This document shows, in pieces, positions 20,432 through 31,250 of a stretch of DNA of 64,000 nt (position 1 is its first letter; the number at the start of each line of letters is the position of its first letter). Made by a program: the position numbers and the translations under genes. The DNA lies in the NCBI GenBank assembly GCA_029891345.1, contig CM057009.1, positions 296,051,966 to 296,115,965 of the forward strand, in the 5' to 3' direction. The stretch comes from Dryococelus australis (lineage: Eukaryota > Arthropoda > Insecta > Phasmatodea > Phasmatidae). A model generated the notes under the pieces. It was not told the origin of the DNA and made no database searches. It was given only the letters and a program-made list of their open reading frames with translations.

Positions 20432-21180
20432 GATTATCCTTCGTATAACACTGCATCGCCCATATTGCTTTTCTACTTATTCATACTCAGCAGACCTATA
20501 ATGAGATAGTTGAAATGGTTAACATGTACCAGTTGTTCTGTTGTGAAAACAGAATATAAGCTTGCGTCATGTAAGAAAGTATGTAATCTAGCCAACGACC
20601 ATGGCAAAGACAGATCATCACGAGTGGAATCATCTACTATGATCGTGTACTCTGCTAAAGATGGAATCACAGGTTGAAGATTTACCATCTATAAACCTGT
20701 CAGAATCGTCAATAGCAAGAAGCCCTGAAGAGTCGCTGCAAACATTAAAGTATCAGTGTTACTATTGTGAACATACCTTCAGTAAAAGTTGCCATGCACA
20801 TCGTCATGAAAGTGGACATTGTTTGTTCAGTCAGCCCAGCATGTAAGGCATTCCACTGTGATAACTGTAATGCTGTGGTCACCCGAGGTGATAGCCTGTA
20901 TAGACATATCAAGACGTGAAAAGGAAATTTTCGTCCATCGGGAAGCGAGTGCAAGTATTGTGGCAAGACATTCGCTAAGCGAGCCGATGCCAGATGTAAT
21001 GAAGAGTGTCAATTTCCATTTGCCACAGTCAACAAGACCAACCATGTGTTAACTGTTGTGGGGTATATGCAAGTAAGAGTGCCTGGAATGCTAACAGCAG
21101 GAAGTGTTCTGCAAATAAAGAGTCACCATTAATGTTTTGCTTGAATGAAGAATAAGTTGAACATGTATCACATATTAGTA
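20432..21180. repeat. Polinton 1 right TIR, distal segment
   Basis: Inverted counterpart of about 1453-1727 and 235-620, sharing TTTCACAACAGAACAACTGG, GCTTGCGTCATGTAAGAAAG and the zinc-finger coding relic. Similarity fades at about 21180. Confidence 0.7.
20661..21060 (+). pseudogene. zinc-finger protein relic in the right TIR
   Basis: Starts at ATG 20661 (MESQVEDLPSINLSESSIA) and shows three finger-like units: YQCYYCEHTFSKSC with a HESGHC end (about 20760), CDNCNAVVTRGDSLYRHIK (about 20860) and CKYCGKTFAKRADARC (about 20955). It is C2H2/C2HC in style. A stop after the second finger and a frameshift between fingers 1 and 2 break it. It is the better preserved of the two TIR copies and shows the N-terminus uninterrupted. 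Element 2 has a related single finger (CHFCGKAFTALQNLRRH) at about 36720. Confidence 0.65.
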
Positions 21181-22500
21181 TTTAGTCTTATGTCATGTCT
21201 GTAAAATAAAGGTAAAGTCCATAAAGTATGTCTATGTTATTCATCCAATAAAACCCCATGCTAATATTATACCCACCTCCAACAATACAAAAAAGTACCA
21301 TATTTGGTCTAAGTCTGAAAGAGAATTTAATATTTATGTATAGTGTTAAATCTTGAACTCAGCTAACCACGGATTGTTGTTTAAGCAATACATACATACA
21401 CACCCAGATGCTATCGCCATCTTCATTTCTCCAGTCGTCCGCAAAAGCACACAACCACAATCTGCTAGAGTCGCGAAGGTCTTCGACTATCTTCGTCACC
21501 CTTGTCAATGGGGAGGATAGTCAACAACGCTTACATTAATGATGATGTTCACTAGGAGCACTAGTGTGGACACACATGACCGCAAGTCGACATACACCAT
21601 GCAGACACACGAGGTTTCATATCAGAGTTCCTATTGTGTTGTGAACTTCCGTTCAAAAAGCTCAAATATCCATCAATGGGAGCAAATGAGCTTACAATCA
21701 CCAGGACCAAACTCACAAAAAAAATTCTATATTATGTCATGTATGATTTTCACCACTATTTACCAGTGGTGAAAATCTGAAGACACTTACTACACGGTCT
21801 TGTAAAGGTATACAATAAAACCGATGGTCATGTAAGAGACGACGACACTGCTATAAATACCTACAAAAGAATGCGAGTTGCGCTGTACATCACAACAGTC
21901 GTTGCTATACAAGATCAGACATCCGGAAACTGATGTGGTCGCCTTGGTTAGTACAGCACAACAGCAGACGATTTCCTCACGTACAACCTCCGACCGAGTT
22001 TGGCTATAGTACAGAGACACACGAATTACACTACCAAACAACACCAAATGTGCAAGCATCGAGCAATGTACATCTCATTAGATTAAAATTAAATACTATG
22101 ACAGAGTAGTGAAGCAGTCGGAGCGACAAGGTCGTCACTGCTACATGCCCTTGCAAACCAATATAAAGGAAACTATTTATAAGCACTTTCCAACCAACGC
22201 ATATTACACATGATAATCGAGAACAGGCAGTCCTGACTAGAATTATAGAATAACAAATGCTTTCCTTACGAACTCATAATGAAACAGTCGAATTCAGATT
22301 ACAGCCAACAATTACTGCACTAGTAGTGGAATGCACCAACCCTGTGCGATCAACTAACTCTCAACATGTGACTCTGAAAAGTAGACAGGTGGCCAACCAT
22401 TGGTGTAGGCATCGTGGTGGTCTCCACGAGTCGAAGGGATCGTACATACTCTAGCCGAGAGTCGCGGCAGGATTCAGGGTGACACACTGACCGAGTCACT
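21181..22500. other. unassigned intergenic DNA
   Basis: No gene, RNA or recognised repeat family. The only local structure is a perfect 12-base-arm hairpin at 21745-21777. The open frames here (21539-21772, 22257-22454) have no recognisable composition or motif and are taken as chance. Confidence 0.4.
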
Positions 22501-25320
22501 TATGCACTTATCTATACGAGAGATTTGATAGATGTGCGAGAGCGATCTCTCTTGTTTTTGAAACAATCCTATATGATGACCTGGGTATATGATTTGGTTG
22601 ACTGGTTTGGTGGTGTGTCTTCACTGTATTGGCCTATCAGTATGGTAGTAGCGATGTCTGAAATGTGTGATTGGGGCATTGCAGTAGTTGGGTTGATGGT
22701 AGGAAGGAGTTTTTTATGGAACTACTTTGTCTTTTGAGTGTGACATGCCCATATGGCTGTTAAACTGGAGGGAAGGAGGTGTGGATGGCAGGTGTGGTGG
22801 TTTTGTGTAGAAAGTCGAAATGTATGGCTTGAATATTATGTTGGTCAGTCTGATAATATGAATTATATGTAGCCTCATAATTGGTAGAGGTGTTTCAGAA
22901 TGTTTGTACTGTATGACCTCTCTGCATGGATGTTTTAGGTATTATAACCGACTAGTGTATTTTTTTGGTTGGTATGGTATCTTTGAATAACTTAAATGGA
23001 TGGAGTAACATTATTGTATTGTCTGTTGGTGTATGCTGCCTGTGTCGTTTGGTTCTTTATGGCTGGTATATCTTGATGGTACAACCTATAGGTATGACGT
23101 GGTTGTAAAGTTAGGTTCTTGTATATTTGGTATAGCCATTATGTTGATTGGGTGACTTGATCACATGTTCGGTTGTTTTGGCAGTATGCTAAAAGTGTAG
23201 CTTCGATGATGTGTGGGGAGAAGGGTTGATTGTGTGAATAGTTTGTAAGGGCGGAATGGTTTGATAAGTTAGCATGAGAGGGCCGAATTCTTAGCTGGTA
23301 TGGTTGGTTAGTATGATTGGGTGGCATCTGGGAATTATGACTGTATGGATACCATAGATGTTTAAATTATCGGTACTGATCTAATGACAGAATGGCTGGA
23401 TATTCATTGGAATATTTTGAAATGGCTCGGCTGCTGGTATGGCTTGTTTATATTTGTAACTAGTGATGTTAAATGGGTCGAAATGGCAGTCAATCCAGTT
23501 GACTGTTATGATTGATTAGCAAGTCTGGGATATGGTGGTTGATATGGTCTGTATCATTAACAGTATGAATGAGGTATGCTTCGGGTTAGAGTGAATGATA
23601 TGGTTTGGGGCTATATGTTTTGTTTGGTATGGTTACCAGCTGTGGTGGTTTCGTGATATAATAAGATTGCATAGTATGTACGTATGCTGGGTTGCAGTCC
23701 TTTCGATTATGTGTGGCTGAAGCAAGCTAATATCATGTTGAGCGGTATTATATATGTTTTGGTATTCAGTACCAATAAGGTATCGATACGATTGTTAAGT
23801 ATGCTGGAGGTATGTTACCTGGTATGATATAGTTGGTGGTGGTTAATGGATGGTGTGTGATGGTATGAAATAGGTACTCCTGGTCAGCAGGCTTACTCAT
23901 ATTTTATTTTGGTATGCCTGAGGTGTGATGGTCAGCATTTTTTATTGGTATGGATGGTTGATAGATCGATTTATATTAATGTCTGGAATGATATTTTAGC
24001 TGGTGCTATGACAAACATTTTGAAGTTACGATTTTTGGTATATTTTGTGAGTGTGGGCTGAGGTATGCTTGAATTCTGGTTTGAGTGGTGCATATATTTC
24101 ATCTGATTATTGTTGGTAGAGCAGATGGTAATGGCGACATGGTTGAATTGAATTTTTCTTTGGTTATAGGTCATGTTATGTTGGTTTTGTTTGGTATCAG
24201 TTATTAATGACTGTTGGTCTGGTCTATACATTTGCTTGGTATACTTGGGTTATCAAGAATTGTATGTAGGTTATATGTTTTCCAGAATATTTGTCTTGTG
24301 ATTGCTGGTACATGATGAATGGTGTGGACATTATGTGTGTGATTTATGTCAGTCGGCATGGTGGATGGTATGAGAAGAAGTGGATTGTGTAACTGGTATG
24401 TCTCTAATATTTGCTTTATATGCTCAGTGCGTGCTGAGGTGCGTTCGAGTTATAGTATGAGTATATTTAGTCTGATGTTAGTTGGTAGGACAAAGGGCAG
24501 GGATATTGTTTTTCGGTTGGTCTGAGCTCTATATTTCTGTAAACTTGAGTTTTGATGGATAGTAGGATTGATGTGTTGGGCGGTATGATTGAATTGAGTT
24601 TTTCTTTGGTTATAGGTGATGGTATGTTTGATGATCTGGCAACAGAAAGTGATGATGGTTTGACAGATGGTAGGACTGTAGGTGATTGTTGGTATATGTC
24701 GAATGGTGTGGACAGTATGTATGTGTCGACGAGTCCTATAATGCTAAGGTATACTTGAGTTTAAAAAATGTGTTTTTAGCATGGGTGGTCAGTGTATTTT
24801 GACAAGTGTCGGTAAGCATGGTGGATGGGATAAGAAGTGGATTCTGTCACTGGTATGGACTGTATGTTTGCTGTGAATGGCTTGTGTGAATGAGTTGTTG
24901 AGGTATGCTGGAGTTATAGTGGATGGTATGGCTGTTAGGTATAGGTGGTGTAGATTTGTAGAACAGGTAGAATGGGTATTAGGTTATGGGCTTTTCTTAG
25001 CTCTAGGGTTGCTCGAGTTATGATAGATATTATGCTTGGTGTGTTGGGTGGTGGGATAGGAGTGAGATTTTCTTTGGTTATAGGTGATAGTAATTTGGTT
25101 GGTCTGGTATCAGTCAGTAATGATGGTTTAATAGATGGTAAGAATGTTTGCATTGTGAATTGGCCTGGTATGCTTGGTATGCTTAAGTTATCATGGATGG
25201 CATGTTGGGTTATTTATTTTCCCATGTATATTTGACTGGTGTCTGATTGCAATGACAAACATGTTAATGTTTCAATTTTTGTATATTTTATTGTGCGTAG
25301 TTTAAGATATCCTTGAATTC
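22500..25320. repeat. degenerate TG-rich satellite-like array, period ~450-470 bp
   Basis: The plus strand is strongly biased to G and T, with TGGTATG and GGATGG recurring throughout. Longer matching blocks recur at intervals: TTTTTCTTTGGTTATAGGT at about 24156, 24599 and 25069, and a GGCATGGTGGATGG...AAGTGGATT block at about 24353 and 24816. This implies decayed tandem copies. The ORFs seen here result from the base bias. Confidence 0.7.
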
Positions 25321-25595
25321 TAATATGAATGATGAATATATTTAGTCTGGTATTGGTTGGTAGAGCAGATTGTGTTAATGAGTTACATATGCTGGTGTGG
25401 TATCTATGTAATTAGCCAGGTTCTAGTTAGGAAGCTTAGTTTTACAGCGGCAGCCATGCAACTTTGCAGTGAAGAAGAATATATGACCAAGGGGTCTGGT
25501 TGATCACTTGCTAGCATAGACTAACTTGAGCTGCTTATATGCAGATTATATTACCTAGGTGAAAAAAGAAGCATGTGGAAAATGTAAGTTTTCTG
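25321..25595. other. unassigned DNA between the two arrays
   Basis: No recognisable feature; base composition returns to normal. Confidence 0.4.
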
Positions 25596-26335
25596 TTTTT
25601 CTGCCATGTTGGAATGATAGAGCATGAATAAATGTCATCCAAGATAGTGGATTTTGAGGTGGCATGATAGAGTAGGAAGTCCTTGAATCAAAGATGGAAG
25701 TCACATGAATGGAATTATAGATCATGAAGGAATGTAATTCAAGATGGTGTATGCCAATGTGGATTGATAGAGCATGAAGGAATGTAATTCAAATTTGTGA
25801 ATGCCAAGTTGGAATGACATAGCATAAATAAATGTAATCCAAGATAGTGGATTTTGAGGTGGAATGATAAAGCCAGAAGTCGCTGAATCAAAGATGGAAG
25901 TAGCATAAATGGAATGATAGATCATGAAGAAATGTAATCCAAGATTGTGGATACTGGGTTGGAATGTTAGATCATGAATAAATATAATCCAAAATGGTGG
26001 ATGCCGAGGTGGAATCATAGAGCAGGAATTCTAGGAATCCGAGGTGATGGATACCATGGTGGAATAACAGAGCATGAGAAAATGTAATCCAAGATGGTGG
26101 AGGCCGAGGTGGAATTATAGAACAGGAAGAAATGTAATCCAGTATGTTGGATGTCGAGGTGGAATGATAGATCAGTAAATCTGTTAATCAAAGATGGAAG
26201 TGGCTTGAATGGAATTTTAGACCATGAAGTGCAAATACAAGGTGGCAGTCACCATACTGGAATGCAAGAGCATGAATAAATGTAATCCAAATTGGTGGAT
26301 GCCGAGGTCGAATGATAGAGCATGGAAATTGACAT
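25596..26335. repeat. ~50-bp minisatellite, about 14 units
   Basis: The unit reads approximately GGAATGATAGAGCATGAATA, then AATGTAATCCAAGATGGTGG, then ATGCCGAGGT. A second-order repeat of about 200 bp (four units) is visible: the variant block TTTTGAGGTGG...GAATCAAAGATGGAAGT occurs near 25650 and 25855, and a similar one near 26185. Unit-to-unit divergence is moderate. Confidence 0.85.
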
Positions 26336-26469
26336 ACTGGCTACCAATATGGCCGTTGCAAGTTATGTAATCCAAGATTATTGCCAGCAATGACATAATC
26401 TAATATGGTGGTATACTGGCTAACATGACGGCGGCCGGAAATGATGTATTCCAAGATGAGGGTGGTCGG

Positions 26470-26885
26470 ATCCAGAGCTGACACCTGCCACCTGTGCCCC
26501 AGAACCGACCAATTTACACTACTGTTTGCTTTTACAGATTTGTCAGGCAGTTTTGAGATTTAGAAGATGTTGCACACCTGACCTGCCTTTTCTAAATCCT
26601 GCCTGATATTCGCCAATAAGATGATCTGTTTGTTTTTCAAGTCTCGTGAGAAGGGTTTTTGAATAGAATTTTGTTATTAATCGTTAGCAAGGAAATCCCT
26701 CTGTAGTTATTAATGTCGGTTTTATCCCCTTTCTTGTGTAGTGTGTGGATTAGTGCACATTTCCAGTCTTCAGGGATTTTTTTTCCTTGATCCAGATGTC
26801 TTCAATAATTGCATGAATTTTATGAGCAAGACTTCTACCACCTATTTTCCACATTTCGGCAATTATACCATCTTCCCCCGATTAA
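26470..26885 (-). mobile_element. LINE reverse-transcriptase fragment (RTE-like)
   Basis: The minus strand encodes part of a non-LTR reverse transcriptase: PEDWKCALIHTLHKKGDKTD and INNYRGISLL near 26740-26690, then GEYQAGFRK near 26600. The order and NYRGISLL wording suit RTE-type LINEs more than Jockey. One frameshift separates the blocks. No endonuclease or 3' end is present, so this is an internal fragment. Confidence 0.75.
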
Positions 26886-27519
26886 GATAAACGTACTGTA
26901 CTACGTTTCCATACAAACTCCATACACAGCCAACTATAATATAGTGGCACTACATATATTTTAAGATTTAAGTATAGTAGACATCATATTTTGTCACATA
27001 TTGTTTGTTGTGCATTTTCATTGTCTAAATTGTAATTTCTTTTTCAGCATATACTTACAGGTATATTAAGATAATATTTTGAAACGGAGAGAGCGATTTA
27101 ATGTATTTTCTTTTTACAACAATATATGTAATTGTTATTTTTAATTAAGAGTTTAAATGTAAATGAAAACTTTAACTTTTCTTGCAATTTTACTAGTAAA
27201 TCAAAAGTTAAGCCACGTGTAACGTAGGGCATTTAAAACCTCAAGAGAGGCTGATGGTATGGACCACACACCGTGTGCGACGGCCGCGAGTCGCGAACAA
27301 GTCATGCCTACCACATTAAGGATATCGCCATATCCAATTCATCATTTAGTTGAAAATAAATATCTTAAAACTACATTGCGATACCACGAGTGCATTGTTA
27401 TAAGAATACTGAAAATTATTTGGCAGAATTGCATTCTGGAAAAAGGGACTGAAATTTTTAAAAATCAAAACATTCCAAAAGCTCTAAAATTTCCAAAACA
27501 TTATCTAAAATGCATTTTT
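26886..27519. other. unassigned DNA left of Polinton 2
   Basis: AT-rich with no recognised feature. The ORF at 27259-27525 has no recognisable motif and runs into the TIR. Confidence 0.35.
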
Positions 27520-28478
27520 TATTAATATTGAAAATTATTAAATAGCGTAAAAATTATAAAGAAATATTTTAATTAATTATAAAGTTATTTTAAAATTATA
27601 AAAAAATATTTTAAAATATTTTAAAATACCAGTCCTCAGGCGGCCATTTTTCCCTAAAAATATCCTATTTTCACTAAAAATTTACTGTTTCCCTAAAAAT
27701 TGTCCCTTTCCCTTGAAATATATAACTTTTTCCCTAAAAAAATTCCAAACAATTCGCGAAAAATATATAAAACAATAGAAAAAATGTATTATTAAATTTT
27801 TTTAAATATTTTTAATAAGTATTTTAAAAAATTAAAATTTTTCTTTTTTACCTTTCACCCATACTCATTCTGCCGTCTTGAAAAGCTGTCTATCACCTTT
27901 ATTCTACTGCCATATTGGTAGATGCAGCCATCTGCCATCCTGGTAGGGGCGGCCAGCAGCCATGTTCGTCGGTGCAGTCCGCCATCTTGGTAGATATCAC
28001 AGACTATACCCGCAATATTGTTTAGTGTATCATTTTTCATTTGGTTTTAGAGTTTGTCACTCACCTTTGTTCGATTACCATATTGGATTTCGTATTTTTT
28101 CATCACCTAGGAGGTGCTCGTGTATTAATTTACTTACTAGATGGTAGCCATATTTGTTTTTTGTAAATATAGGCAGCACTGTCGATACCGTTCATATTGG
28201 TTTATATTTCCGACACATTGGTGGCTTTAATTTCTCGATTATGTTGACTTATATCGGCCTGTGCCGAATTATGACATTGACCATTTCTGCAAAATATGTA
28301 AAGTGTCGAATTTTTTTTTTTTATTCCTAAATGTGGGTATTTTTATTAAAAATAAATTTTATTCAAAGCAGAGTGGTTTTTAAAATAAACACTTTTTTTT
28401 TACAAAATGTATTGTTAAAATAGTAAAATATAAATAATCAGCAAAAAATAATAATTTTTATAAATATTCTTCAGTGCT
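27520..28478. repeat. Polinton 2 left TIR
   Basis: Inverted counterpart of 40512-42260 without the inserted transposon. Shared blocks are GGCGGCCATTTTTCCC near the outer end, CCCATACTCATTC, TTTTCATCACCTAGG and AATAATAATTTTTAT at the inner end. It contains a run of short GCCATnTTGG-type repeats at 27905-28000. The extreme outer end is AT-rich, so the boundary is approximate. Confidence 0.85.
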
Positions 28479-29400
28479 CTCTGCTCGATGTCCGCTCCAG
28501 CAACCCAGGCATTGAAGCAGGTAGGGAAACACACAACTTGACTTTCGCCCTTCTGTTATGTCTTTTCACCAGCTTCTCGACCAAATTCAGAACTTAGAAC
28601 TCTTTAGGCTGTATTTCCTCTGCGTAGAAACCACCATCGATGGGAACATTAATCAGATCTTTGAGAAAGTAGATCCTCAGAGCATAGTTGCATATACGTT
28701 GCAAACGAGAGAGTTCGGGGCTCCAATTCGTCGTGAACCCTTTCTCGAAGATGCCTTTCTGTTTGGAGATGTGCACCAGGTCGCCAACCATAGCATTAGG
28801 CTTTGAGGGTTCTTCCTTTTCATGTCAGTGTACAAGGTCAGAACCAGGGAGGCATTTTTCACATCTTTGGGCTTCATGCTAGTGGTAGAATGAACAGTAG
28901 AATTGTACTAGCGTACGAGTTTTGGTAATAGTGTCAGACATTTGTAACTCCCATTCGCAGCGAAATGCCTCCAAATTTTTCCTTCAGAGTCCTGTTGAAC
29001 CTCTCGACGATAGAAGCTTTGGGATTGCTCTACAGGGAATAATGATTTATGTTATGTTTCTTCATAAGGGCCTTGAACTCTGCATTGTAGAATTACTTGC
29101 CCTGGTTGGTTTGTAGATAAGTCGGGTAATGTCTTTCGCACAATAGGCTCACTATGGCTTTGGTGACATCACACACATTATTTGGCTTAACAGTTCTGGC
29201 CCAGGGGAATTTACTATAGGTGTAGATGACTGTCAACATTTATTTGTATCCCTTGCTGACCCAGGCATACAGTATCATGTCAATGAGGTCGGCTTGGTAA
29301 AGGTCATTCATCCCACAAATCAGGACCTTGCAATGACGGTAGTTGCATCTCGCAGATACATGCAGTTTATGGGGATATCCAATCGACTCATTATATGTTG
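28479..29400 (-). pseudogene. Polinton 2 retroviral-type integrase
   Basis: Minus-strand relic of the rve core and C-terminal domain. A VSARCNYRHCKV remnant and DLYQADLIDM (first catalytic Asp, about 29290) are followed by SKFPWARTVK, TNQGK near 29110 where the second Asp of the usual TDxG is Asn and the next codon is a stop, then SIVERFNRTLKEK (catalytic Glu, about 29000). The C-terminal chromo/SH3-like part is open at 28791-28594 (MVGDLVHISKQKGIFEKGF). The zinc-binding N-terminus is not visible. It could not catalyse integration. Confidence 0.8.
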
Positions 29401-30059
29401 CCTCCCTCCTTAAGTTCTTCGATGACTGAAACTATCCGTTGGTGTGGGAGTGATTTCCAGGCCTTTGCGAAGCGAGCAGTAGCTGTAGCCTATCTAGCAG
29501 TTTGTTCGGGCCATTCCAGAATACGTAGTCGGTGTTCTTGTTATAGTCTATTTTCGTCAGATCTTCACCGCTTTTCAGTTCTAGGCCGCTGAAGAAGTCT
29601 GAGAATGTCGGCTTTTTAATCTTCGTCCTTATAAACACCTGTCTCTGGATCATTATCTTGGTAAAGCGAGTGTGTGAGTTCGAGAAATGTCTTGTATTCC
29701 AGCAGGTTGGATTCTGTAAACTCCCTGGGCTCCTTGCGGAATAGACGTTCGTAAAGCCTGAGGGTTCGACATGTCTTATAATAGCCAACTCGGATAATTT
29801 CACCTGGTAGAGGCTCTATTTCATCAGCACTGAGGAATCATTCACCATTATGCCTGTATACACAGTATTTTGTGCCATTATTATGATATATGTACGATCC
29901 TAGGTACCAGCGAACCCGAGCATTGGGTTTGAAGGCTCTCTTCCATACTTTTTCCTTGTGTGGCAAATCTGCAATCGATTCATCGTCCCGATATGTATGT
30001 ACATCATCATGTTTTCGCTTTTTCAAAGGCTCAGTGATGTCGTCTATTTCGGTATTCAT
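29401..30059 (-). pseudogene. conserved Polinton ORF, homologue of 3546-4533
   Basis: Starts at ATG 30059 (MNTEIDDITEPLKKRKHDD). It continues with FKPNARVRWYLGSYIYHNN, a stop, then FLSADEIEPLPGEIIRVGYY and, after a frameshift, TKIDYNKNTDYVFWNGPNKL and LLDRLQLLLASQRPGNHSHT (about 29500). The last block aligns with element 1. It sits directly upstream of the integrase in the same direction. Function unknown. Confidence 0.55.
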
Positions 30060-30089
30060 GGCTATGGCTGCTCTATCGCTATCCCTGAG

Positions 30090-30800
30090 TACTCCGAGAT
30101 GACGAGTAATAGGCTTAAAAATGTTTTAATTTATAAGGTCGTGAAATTTTGGGTCTCTTGGCGTGCAAATACTTCAAATTAACAGACTGCATCATCTGAT
30201 GTAAGTCGCTGGCAATGCCCGACATCATACTGAACAAAAATTTGTATTGTTGCTCTCTTTTATAGGTTTAGTTATGGTGCTCTGCCAAGGCATTCGCTGC
30301 AGACATCCAATATGTCCCTGTTGTAAATTTTAATATCAGGTTTCTTGGCGAGGTGGGGAATCGAGGTAGTGAATGTCCATGTCATATATCATTCGAGGTT
30401 TTTCAGATTCTCTTAATGTTGCGCAGATGCCACATTTAATCTGTCAATAATTTGCTTTTCAACACTTGTCATGTGCTCGTCTATGGCCACCATACCATAA
30501 AAGACCTCCGTCTTCACACTCTCCATTTTCGCCCGAGCTCAGAGAGGTAGTTTTGAACCAGTGTTTTTTTTTTTCAGCCAACATACTGCACAGGTTCGAA
30601 ATGATGCCATTACCAGTTTCGAGGACGAAATGTTTAGTAGCAGCATCCTTGGCTCGTTCGGGTTCGCCAATGTTTCGAATAATTTTTCTACCTGCAGCAT
30701 AAGTTCCATTGTTTCTTGGCAGGAGACAACTTCCATCTTCGTCATTGTGAAGATGCAGCTTGAGGCTACTTTGCCCGAATTTCGATATGCTGTAACTCAT
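30090..30800 (-). pseudogene. Polinton 2 fibre-like protein
   Basis: ATG 30800 (MSYSISKFGQSSLKLHLHND) leads to RKIIRNIGEPERAKDAATKH near 30640, the counterpart of the DAVNKRYF motif in element 1, and stays open to about 30460. Later frames are scrambled. The start overlaps the end of the ATPase relic, consistent with compact viral-style gene packing. A fibre or stalk role is inferred from the motif only. Confidence 0.45.
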
Positions 30801-31250
30801 TCTCGATGGTCGGCTATGAACTTACCGAACCCACGCCTGGGCCTCTCATTATATAAGGGCCAGTCCTTAACAATCTTCAAAAACCTGTACTTCTCTTTTC
30901 AGCATAAGGCACACAGACTCTTGAAATCTGATAGCGCCATGTCCCCATTGACGTGATCATCGTAAACATGCCACAAGTTCATTTCGTCCATGCGAAACAG
31001 CACCAACATGTTTGCATTGTCGCCAAGCATCTGTTCGGGTATGCGCGAATAAGTCTGGCCGAGATACATGCAGTCCACATTCGCGTGCAGTCCCATGCTA
31101 AAGTATATTTTGAATGCAAATTTGTTTTTCGCAGGCAATTTTATCGAAGACAAATTTCGGGGTTGAGCAGTGCTTCGCTCGGTGTTACGACAGCTTCGTT
31201 ATCGCTGCAAGAGCAATAGCATATGCCTTCCACAGCCTGCAGTACTTGTG
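30790..31250 (-). pseudogene. Polinton 2 packaging ATPase, C-terminal part
   Basis: CMYLGQTYSRIPEQMLGDNA (about 31070), MLVLFRMDEMNLWHVYDDHV and MALSDFKSLCALC (about 30910) match the ATPase C-terminus of element 1. The Walker A and B region should lie beyond 31250 but is missing. The sequence there changes to unrelated repeats, so the gene was truncated by insertion or deletion. Confidence 0.7.

Larger units (their letters stand above)
235..21180. mobile_element. Maverick/Polinton element 1 (decayed, ~21 kb with nested inserts)
   Basis: Long inverted repeats bracket a full Polinton gene set: major and minor capsid-type proteins, adenain-like protease, FtsK/HerA-type ATPase, retroviral-type integrase and protein-primed DNA polymerase B. 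Polintons are virus-like transposons that replicate with their own polymerase and insert with their own integrase. Here every large gene carries stops and frameshifts, so the copy is an old endogenous one. The interior is visibly more AT-rich than the flanks and than the second element. Two genes, a BRO-type gene and a matrix metalloproteinase, are not part of the usual core and look like captured cargo. The outer limits are approximate because similarity between the two arms decays gradually. Confidence 0.85.

Noticed and set aside
22525..25235. several 60-90 codon ORFs on either strand
   Set aside because: Strong G/T bias removes stops. No motifs, and the translated text follows the satellite repeat.
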